Shown here in pieces: positions 54,100 through 61,740 of a stretch of DNA of 64,000 bases; positions within the stretch are counted from its first letter, which is position 1, and every line of letters starts with the position of its first letter. The stretch comes from Crossaster papposus (taxonomy: Eukaryota > Echinodermata > Asteroidea > Velatida > Solasteridae), in the NCBI GenBank assembly GCA_037893245.1, contig JBAIAA010000020.1, positions 1,302,001 through 1,366,000 of the forward strand. The letters are read 5' to 3'. Both the position numbers and the translations under genes were made by a program. The notes beneath the pieces were generated by a model. It worked only from the letters and a program-made list of their open reading frames with translations, was not told the DNA's origin and did not search any database.

Positions 54100-54138
54100 C
54101 ATGTATCAACCTTTATATTTAAGAATCTGCAGGACTAC

Positions 54139-54355
54139 CTGCAGTTGGACGTAGGCGCGTCGTTGCCAGTGCCCATGCAGTAGGATCCAGCTGTGCACAC
54201 CACGCAGGCCACGTCGTCAATCTGCTGGGGTAGGGCGTTGAAAGTCCCCGCTGGGCAAAGGAACTCGTTGGACCTTGTGGTGCTGTTGGGACAGTAGTGG
54301 CCCGTCGGGCAGACGTTATCGACGAAGTCGGTGGAGTTGGCCAGGCAGAAGAAGC
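54139..54355 (-). CDS. Host cysteine-repeat gene, exon
   Basis: A 217-bp exon with acceptor TTTTTGGCCCCAG/G (phase 1) and donor AACTGCAG/GTAGTC (phase 2). It encodes FFCLANSTDFVDNVCPTGHY, CPNSTTRSNEFLCPAGTF, CVVCTAGSYCMGTGND and ends TSNC: two to three GCC2/GCC3-type modules with N-glycosylation sites. Both phases agree with the neighbouring exons at 54936-55219 and 42519-42697, so these three exons form one consistent reading frame. Confidence 0.85.
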
Positions 54356-54439
54356 CTGGGGCCAAAAAGAAAAACAAATTGGAATAAGAGAAACTTTTGT
54401 TTATTGACTGACTAAAAAACTGACTAAAGTAGGTTCATT

Positions 54440-54549
54440 CAATCGCAAGTGAATCGCAAGTGAATCGCAAGTGAATCGCAAGTGAATCGCAAGTGAATCG
54501 CAAGTGAATCGCAAGTGAATCGCAAGTGAATCGCAAGTGAATCGCAAGT
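54440..54549. repeat. 11-bp minisatellite (AATCGCAAGTG), ten copies
   Basis: Perfect head-to-tail AATCGCAAGTG units within the host intron, 24 bp from a second 11-bp array. Confidence 0.95.
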
Positions 54550-54572
54550 CTAGGTTGATTTTAGAAGCTTGT

Positions 54573-54850
54573 AATGGACCGGGGATGGACCGGGGATGGA
54601 CCGGGGATGGACCGGGGATGGACCGGGGATGGACCGGGGATGGACCGGGGATGGACCGGGGATGGACCGGGGATGGACCGGGGATGGACCGGGGATGGAC
54701 CGGGGATGGACCGGGGATGGACCGGGGATGGACCGGGGATGGACCGGGGATGGACCGGGGATGGACCGGGGATGGACCGGGGATGGACCGGGGATGGACC
54801 GGGGATGGACCGGGGATGGACCGGGGATGGACCGGGGATGGACCGGGGAT
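54573..54850. repeat. 11-bp minisatellite (ATGGACCGGGG), about 25 copies
   Basis: Essentially perfect array. All six frames are open because 11 is not a multiple of three and the unit lacks stops; the resulting repeated peptides are artefacts. Confidence 0.95.
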
Positions 54851-54935
54851 GTTGTATATTACTTTTAACCAAACCTTGCGAGCTTTAATAGCAGTTTTTA
54901 AATGAAAGGGTAACCAAAACTACATTCCTGCTTAC

Positions 54936-55219
54936 CTTCAGGGCACACTTTACAACTCCCATGTCCCTCCTGGTCCTGGTACTCCCCAGCCTCGCAGCCA
55001 ATCGGCAGCACTGTTTCCAGGGCACACCCCGCCGACCCCAGTGTGACCCCCGAGGATCGGGCAAGTGGCCGGGTAGGTCTTGTTCTTTGAGGGGTTGTTG
55101 GGGTTGGCTCGGTCCACACTGGAGTCGCACCAGTAGCCCTCATCGCAGAGGAGGCTGTAGGACGTGGCCGCGTTGTTGGGGCAGTAGTAGCCGCCGGGGT
55201 AGTCTGTGCACTGCTGGAC
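54936..55219 (-). pseudogene. Host cysteine-repeat gene, most upstream exon seen, internal frame change
   Basis: Acceptor CTAAACAG/G and donor CCTGAAG/GTAAGC (phase 1, matching the next exon). The first part spells VQQCTDYPGGYYCPNNAATS and LLCDEGYWCDSSVDRANPNN; the end, in another frame, spells ETVLPIGCEAGEYQDQEGHG and CKVCPEG. The frames change in the G-rich stretch 55020-55055, so the exon carries an indel or a sequencing error there. If the indel is real, the gene is a pseudogene. No start codon or signal peptide exon was recognised upstream. Confidence 0.65.
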
Positions 55220-57120
55220 CTGTTTAGTCACGAGCAATATTGCAGGCATGAGAATGGGTTGTGTTAGAAAAAACTGAAAAATAGCGATTCACTATTAATG
55301 ACCCAATCAAGCTGTAGGCTTGGCCTGAGCCGAAGGCGAGGCATGCCGGGGGTTTCAGGGGGCCGGCGCCCCCTTTAGAAAATTTTGACAATTTAGGTAC
55401 TGAAAAGTAGCATTTTCAAGCAATTTTCAATGTAATTTTTTGATCTGAATGTCCATAGGCCCTATTAAACAGCAGAAATAAACACAATTGACACTTGAGA
55501 ATCTAAATGTATCACTCTATAATAACAAGTTACCAATTGATACAAATTTTAAGTTCTTGAGTTATTTCTTGAGAAGATTTTGAGAATTTTGAGATGTGGA
55601 TTTCCATTTTAAACAATAATAGTCCGTGGGCCAGAGGGGGCTACCGTGCACCCCCCCTATGATCCTACTTCTTGGGTGTCATCTTGTTCATTGGGATCCA
55701 TAATATCAGAAAAAAAGATGTTCCCAAGAAAAAAACTCATTTGGACACTGTTTATTTGCTCCTTATTTGAAGATATGTAAACATTTCAGTTTTTCGTGTT
55801 TTGAACACTTTCTTAGGGTTCGTGAATTATGTGCTTACATTTTACTCTGTTTCTCAGCAGATATAACTCTAATCTCCACCAAATTAATACACAATCTTCA
55901 TAAATCATACAACAATGGGTAGACAAAATTATTTTAATATGTTTTATTGTCTTCTATTATTAATGACGTCATAAATTTGCATATAATTAAATATGCAAAT
56001 TTTCATCTCAAAATCTGTCAAAATCACCTGGAAGTTGTATTTTGTCTGCTATAATCATGAAATAAGTTTGCTAACCCCCTAATTTCCTGTAAAATTATTC
56101 ATTGATATGTTATCTGATGTTTCCTGCAAAAAAATAGTATCAGTCAACTCGTAATTAACCCCCTCCCCCGCATTACGGTTACTACATTCTGTATATTTAA
56201 TGCACATTCAATCAAAGTTCCTGTTTATAAGAACAAAAGCTCGACAAGCAGTATTTTAATGACTGTTAGGGCTAGCCTGTTAACATCAAATTAAATCAAA
56301 TCAAATTCCAGTTCTCCTGAGAATACACATAACATATGCACACTATTTGAAATGCAATGTACTTTCTTTTCCCTTTATGATATCATGAAGGGAAGTACTC
56401 TGTACATCTTTGTTATTGTGAAGTAAAATGATATCTAAAATGACGGTGATCTTCTTTCACTGTCCGTAGGATGATTTCTATCCCTATTATGTTTATAAAT
56501 TCAATACAGTATATTACCGCATACAATATGGTTTTTTGATAGTTATAAACATGTATCAGTCTGAAAGGGGGGCTCAGACCAAGCCAACTTATTCAACTGT
56601 TGGTCATTAATCGCATTATATGCTATAACACAGGGTTGATGATTATACAAACGAATGAACGAACGCATACGGGGTGCAGTTTCATGAATTTCAACTGACA
56701 TGACACACTGAGCAAAACCAATCAGTGAATGAATCTGATTATAATCATGGTATATAACAAAGACTGATATTTAAATGTTTAACAACACCTTAAATGCACT
56801 ACGTTTCTATATTTCTATTCATACTTTTTCAGAAACACAGGTACATTTTTTCACTAGCACAAAATATTATGTAACTGCAACAGTGACAGAATGTTTTCCT
56901 CAAGTCCTTCATCCAAGGATAAACACATAAATGGCTTATCAAACTCAAATTTAAGGATGACATAATGAGTATTGTTGAAACTTTGCATTCTTTGAAAATA
57001 CATTTTAACGATGTGACCACTTTGGTGTCGACAATCTTTCTAGTTAATCTTATGCAGTTATCTGTTTATCGTACATAATGTACATTTATTATTTCAAGAC
57101 GGAAGAATCAAGGGAAAGAA
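55220..57120. other. Non-coding DNA upstream of the recognised host exons
   Basis: No exon, domain or complete transposon recognised. AT-rich, with C-runs near 55650 and 56160 and a 5'-GCCGGCGCCCCC-type GC-rich patch near 55340-55375. Confidence 0.5.
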
Positions 57121-57124
57121 AATT

Positions 57125-58150
57125 AGATATCACAAGAAATCATTACTGAAATTCCTTATACAGCATTGAGTGTCCTTCAGTTATAAGTGATGAACCAGAT
57201 TTATATTGCTAATATTTACTTAAAATTTGATGGTTTGTCATTTTCTATGGGGCATGTTATTAACATTAATTATCACAAAAGCAAAACATGTCATACTGTA
57301 CTACTGAAACAAATAATGAAGCCTTTTCAGACTTCATCTTCGCTATCTGCGTCTTGGTCCGAGTCATAGTACTGGACATCATGATCTGAATCGTAGTCGT
57401 CATCACTTGAGTCATCGTCTCCCATACAGTCAAGAACATCTACCAACCTTGGGGGCAGAATGTCTCTCGTTGACCATAGTGGTTCTAATTTGTCTAAATT
57501 CTTTGTCCAACCATGATCATCTGTTGGTGGTGGAACGATGGGTTTAGGCTCATGAGCCCTCTTCCATATCGCCACCTGGTAGTTCACTCTCCTGATGTGT
57601 TGTTGAAGACTGTCCTTGCATGGAGGAAATAAAGACAAGTCTACGTGGACCACAGCCTGAGAAAGCATGTAGTCCAAGGAGTGCTGTGCAATATTCAGGG
57701 GAGGACTGCTTGGCAAAATGAGTGACATCAATGAGCCGCTGCTTGTTTCCTCTCCCTGTGTTGAAGAGTGATGTCTGGAGTGAGATGCGCGTAATGAAGC
57801 AATATGAAAAATATATCGGTGTCTGGGCTTTTGATCTGCACATGATCATAGCCTTGCTCCTTATCGTATTTTAGGTAGTAGAAAACAGCATTACCATCTT
57901 CCACTACCAAGGTCTTGTCAGTGGGTGGAGGTTGCGAGTTCTCTACATCCTTCAGAAGATACAGTGTAGGCCCTTAGCTTTATCTGTCTTAGCAAAGAAG
58001 TTGTCTGATGTTCCAATTGAGTAGGGAACAGGATCAAAGAATATTTCATGATTTCTCGTAGATCAAGTTGTGTGCATTTGAAGAGTCTAAAGATATTCCC
58101 TGGCCCTCAACCGCAGAAGCCCTTGCCGGACACGGCGTGGGTGTGCAGAG
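57125..58150 (-). pseudogene. Left half of an inverted duplication: unrecognised 'KSPDTD' repeat protein
   Basis: The minus strand carries the same gene as 58157-59047 in inverted orientation. Reading from about 58110 it contains QLDLREIMKYS, VVEDGNAVFYYLKYDKEQGY, DHVQIKSPDTDIFFILLHYA, then RLIDVTHFAKQSSPEYCTAL and HAFSGCG. After this about 250 bp present in the other copy are missing, and the frame resumes with VHVDLSLFPPCKDSLQQHIR and ends in an acidic DSDHDVQYYDSDQDADSEDE tail near 57316. Frame changes near 57765 and at the deletion make it inactive. I know similar proteins as a large dispersed family in invertebrate genomes, with a nuclease-like DTD signature, but I cannot name the domain. 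Confidence 0.6.
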
Positions 58151-58156
58151 AAGAGG

Positions 58157-59047
58157 ATGATTACAGGAGGCAAAACCAAAAGACCACCTGACTGGAAGCA
58201 GTTCCTAACGAATGATGAGAATAAGAAACAACTTATTCAAGTTATTCTGGATGTCTGGAGTGAGCATGACATGGCTAATGTGCAGATCAAAAGCCCAGAC
58301 ACCGATATATTTTTCATATTGCTTCATTACGCGCATCTCACTCCAGACATCACATTACTCTTCCACACAGAGAGAGGAAGCAAGCAGCGGCTCATTGATG
58401 TCACTCATTTTGCCAAGCAGTCCTCCCCTGAATATTGCACAGCACTCCTTGGACTACATGCTTTCTCAGGCTGTGACTCCACAAGCGCCTTTAAAGGAAT
58501 TGGCAAAGTCAAGCCTATCAAACTGTTGCAGCAACGCAACAAATTTGTCAAACCTCTTGCAGGACTTGGTGATTCGTGGACTGTACCAGAGGAGTTGATG
58601 TCCAACCTGGAGGAATTTACATGTGCCCTGTATGGGAAACCAAGGTTTACTGATGTAGATGAGGCTAGATTTGCTCTGATGAAGAAAAAGTGTAAAAGTG
58701 ATGGAGAGAAAATCAGCAAGTCGGTCCACGTAGACTTGTCTTTATTTCCTCCATGCAAGGACAGTCTTCAACAACACATCAGGAGAGTGAACTACCAGGT
58801 GGCGATATGGAAGAGGGCTCATGAGCCTAAACCCATCGTTCCACCACCTACAGATGGTCATGGTTGGACAAAGAATTTAGACAAATTAGAACCACTATGG
58901 TCAACGAGAGACATTCTGCCCCCAAGGTTGGTAGATGTTCTTGACTGTATGGGAGACGATGACTCAAGTGATGACGACTACGATTCAGATCATGATGTCC
59001 AGTACTATGACTCGGACAAAGACGCAGATAGCGAAGATGAAGTCTGA
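58157..59047 (+). CDS. Right half of the inverted duplication: 'KSPDTD' repeat protein, 296 codons
   Basis: An open frame from ATG 58157 that contains KRPPDWKQFLTNDENKKQLI, then IKSPDTDIFFILLHYAHLTP, QRLIDVTHFAKQSSPEYCTA, HAFSGCDSTSAFKGIGKVKP, VHVDLSLFPPCKDSLQQHIR and an acidic tail. Relative to the left copy the part between VWSEHDMA and NVQIKSPDTD is shortened, so the frame is internally deleted though open, and the true start of the family lies further upstream in unrecognisable sequence. The aspartates in SPDTD and the GCDSTSAF box could be catalytic (inference). The 3' flank to about 59360 matches the 3' flank of the left copy, except for about 110 bp (near 59182-59290) present only here. 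Confidence 0.55.
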   Translation: MITGGKTKRPPDWKQFLTNDENKKQLIQVILDVWSEHDMANVQIKSPDTDIFFILLHYAHLTPDITLLFHTERGSKQRLIDVTHFAKQSSPEYCTALLGLHAFSGCDSTSAFKGIGKVKPIKLLQQRNKFVKPLAGLGDSWTVPEELMSNLEEFTCALYGKPRFTDVDEARFALMKKKCKSDGEKISKSVHVDLSLFPPCKDSLQQHIRRVNYQVAIWKRAHEPKPIVPPPTDGHGWTKNLDKLEPLWSTRDILPPRLVDVLDCMGDDDSSDDDYDSDHDVQYYDSDKDADSEDEV

Positions 59048-59360
59048 AAAGGCTTCATTATTTGTTTCAGTAGTACAGTATGACATGTTTTGCTTTTGTG
59101 ATAATTAATGTTAATAACATTCCCCATAGAAAATGACAAACCATCAAATTTTAAGTAAATATTAGCAATATAAATCTGGTTCAACACAGAAAGATCACGT
59201 GCTGTTAGTTTTGTCACGTGTAGGTGTTTACTTCCTTACACCTTTACTCCATTCATGTAAACAAGAGTTGATTAAAAATATATATATGTTCTATCACTTA
59301 TAACTGAAGGACACTCAATGCTGTATAAGGAATTTCAGTAATGATTTCTTGTGATATGTG

Positions 59361-59812
59361 GCGAGAATCTCCCGAACCCAATTGCTTACTCGGACCGGAG
59401 ACCAACGAGGCAGTCTCAAGGCTAAGGGATGCAAGTTCGTTTTGGTGGAAATATACCGCCGAAGGAATTGACTGTCCAACTCTGCTCAATAAGTCAAATA
59501 AACACAACGGGATACCTGATTTCGGACCACCACGTCTCAAATATGGTTTATTGATTCCAACAATTGACTTGAAATGATATATAATGCAATGAACTGATTG
59601 AGTCCTAAGGGTTGGAGAATCTTTATTCATTAATTGGACCTGCCGTATGGCTTACTACCCGATGTGCAAGGTTGACTACCTTGCTGTTTGGTTGACTACA
59701 ATGCCTACAATTTATTGCGGTCAATAAGCCTATACTACAAAGGTTATGGGGTAATTCGTTAAGCTACGGACTCTGAACGTGGTTTACTGGCATGAACGTG
59801 GTTTACTGGAAC
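59361..59812. other. DNA between the inverted duplication and the third gypsy element
   Basis: No gene recognised. A 17-bp word containing GAACGTGGTTTACTGG is repeated in tandem at 59776-59809 next to the LTR-like start. Confidence 0.45.
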
Positions 59813-60338
59813 TGTCAGGGTTGCTAGTCAGCCACACAGGGAACGCAACCGTATGTGAATTGGGTCAGCCACGTTTACCGCTATTCACCGTAAAGGTGTA
59901 CACCACGGCAGTAAACACCGACACCAGTCCCAACATTCGGCACGCTCAAACCCGCTTGGCTGATGCCACTCCTAACGCACGGTTTACTTATTCTCCGCTG
60001 CAACGGAGAACGACTCACTACCGGGGCAATTACAGCCAGCTCGCCGGTAACCACCTGGCGATCTATGCTCCCTGGACAACGCTACACACGGCACAAGCCA
60101 CTTCCTAGTAAACCACACACAATTATACAAAGTCCGTGCTTACCTTAAATTACTATCCTTCCGACCAACCTCGCAGAACCAGTCTTCTAGCGAACTTACC
60201 GCTCTCAACTCTCCACTAGAACTGTTCGATAAATATCTCACCGTGTACAGATACCAGCACACAGAACAATGCTGGGCTACGCGCAGCCAATCCAATCTCC
60301 ACACGCAGTCACGTACACTGAAACTCCGCCCCGTGACA
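59813..60338 (-). repeat. Candidate 3' LTR of the zinc-finger gypsy element
   Basis: Plus strand TGTCAGGG ... CCCCGTGACA: termini TGTCA/TGACA are inverted. A purine-rich stretch (minus strand TTAGGGAGATTCCCCCAGTG) follows at about 60343-60364 on the inner side. Placement is a proposal. Confidence 0.45.
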
Positions 60339-60906
60339 TTGCTCACTGGGGGAATCTCCCTAACTTTTGCTAGCCTCCTAACCAGCCTACATTATGTCAC
60401 ACTTTCGCCACAAAGGCCCGAGCAAAGCCTGGAACGTCCTCGTCCAGAAAAGCTTTAACAAAATTCTAAGAAAGGGCGACATGTCCTTTTCCAAGTCTAA
60501 ATTTATACACTAAAAATAAAAACACCTTTAACCTAGTAAAATCCAAAGCAAATGAATCTCTAAAATGTAAACGATGCTCCACAAAGAAATCATGTAAAAG
60601 TAATTAAATACCCTGAATTGCTCTTTATACACAGTATAAAAGTGTACAAAATATACCCTGCTTTACACTGCCAAAGTGCCAAGATTTACTTACCGAGTCT
60701 TACTTTAGTTTTACTAACGTGGACTTACACGTCGTTCTTCGCTTCTTAACAATCATAAAGTGGTCGCTAACAACAACAACAAAACAAGAATAAATATGTA
60801 TAAATATGAAAAACAGTATAAATATGCTAACAAATCACTGGGTAAATCAAGTTAAAACACACAATCATTAAATGATCAGGTTTGGCACCTAAGACACAGT
60901 TCCTGG
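60339..60906 (-). other. 3' untranslated region of the zinc-finger gypsy element
   Basis: Between the stop of the zinc-finger ORF and the proposed LTR. No coding sequence recognised; AT-rich. Confidence 0.4.
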
Positions 60907-61713
60907 TTAGTTGCTTGGGCTTTCCCAGACAGCCTCTACCTTGGCCTGGTAGGTGTTTCTGGTTTCCTCCTGCTTCACCATCTTCCCGTCCACCCAGACC
61001 TCCCGGAAGACATGCTCCTTGATGGTCGCCAGCTTCCTCTTCCGCTGCGGCTTCAGCGGGGGTGGTGTCAACGCCTCCAGTGCTGGCATCGAGGATGACG
61101 ATCCCTCTGGGGATTCAGGTGCAGCTGCCATCCGAAACATGGAGCGGGGCTTTCCAGATCCATAAGGGACCGGAGCCTGCTGGGCTGGTGGTGGGGTCGC
61201 TGCCCTTGGGGACTCTGATCTCACCAGCGGTGAGATTGGGCACGGGGATAGGGACAGGGCGTCAGGGTCGATTTCCCCAGGGTCGACTGCTCCGTCTTCT
61301 TGTACGGGTAGTGTATGTGCAGCTGGGGCTACAGCGGGCTCGGACTTCCGCCATCCGGAGTTGTCTAACGCCCTGGTTTCCATCGCAGGCCTATCCGACC
61401 GCTCCAACTCTGGTCGAATGCTGTCACATTCCTGCTGGAACCCGGAGTGGAAACCGAGGTAGTGACGCCTCAACGTGTCAGGTCGTGTGGCTTTGTACTG
61501 GCACCTCTTGCAGTACAAGTACATCACCGGACCGTGGGACTCATGAATATGTCTCCACAGACCCTGTCGCTGCCAGTACCAGTTTTGGCACATGGTACAC
61601 CTGAATTGTCTGGGCTTCTTCTGGCGCTTCTTAGCTGGGGGCTTCATCATCGGTTTAGGCCTGATGGAAACAAACAAAATTACGTGGTTAGAACTGTTGC
61701 ACATACTGATCAT
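60907..61713 (-). CDS. C2H2 zinc-finger protein encoded as third ORF of a gypsy element
   Basis: 268 codons from ATG 61713, 28 bp after the end of pol. A consensus 3' splice site (TTTGTTTCCATCAG/GCC, exon from 61660) lies 53 bp inside this frame, so the protein is probably made from a spliced RNA and begins with sequence from an upstream exon; MMKPPAKKRQKKPRQ, a basic nuclear-localisation-like stretch, comes first. Two canonical C-x2-C-x12-H-x4-H fingers follow (CTMCQNWYW...HIHESH, CKRCQYKAT...HYLGFH). The rest is a proline/serine linker and a basic, charged C-terminus (LKPQRKRKLATIKEHVFREV, VDGKMVKQEETRNTYQAKVE). The position is that of env in retroviruses, but there is no signal peptide or membrane segment. 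A DNA- or RNA-binding accessory role is inference. Confidence 0.75.
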   Translation of the reverse strand: MISMCNSSNHVILFVSIRPKPMMKPPAKKRQKKPRQFRCTMCQNWYWQRQGLWRHIHESHGPVMYLYCKRCQYKATRPDTLRRHYLGFHSGFQQECDSIRPELERSDRPAMETRALDNSGWRKSEPAVAPAAHTLPVQEDGAVDPGEIDPDALSLSPCPISPLVRSESPRAATPPPAQQAPVPYGSGKPRSMFRMAAAPESPEGSSSSMPALEALTPPPLKPQRKRKLATIKEHVFREVWVDGKMVKQEETRNTYQAKVEAVWESPSN

Positions 61714-61740
61714 AACAGAACTACCTTACAACTAGCTAGT

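Noticed and set aside
54561-54905. Long open frames on both strands through the ATGGACCGGGG array
   Set aside because: An 11-bp unit without stops is open in all frames by construction; the peptides are repeats of the array and have no start, domain or conservation.
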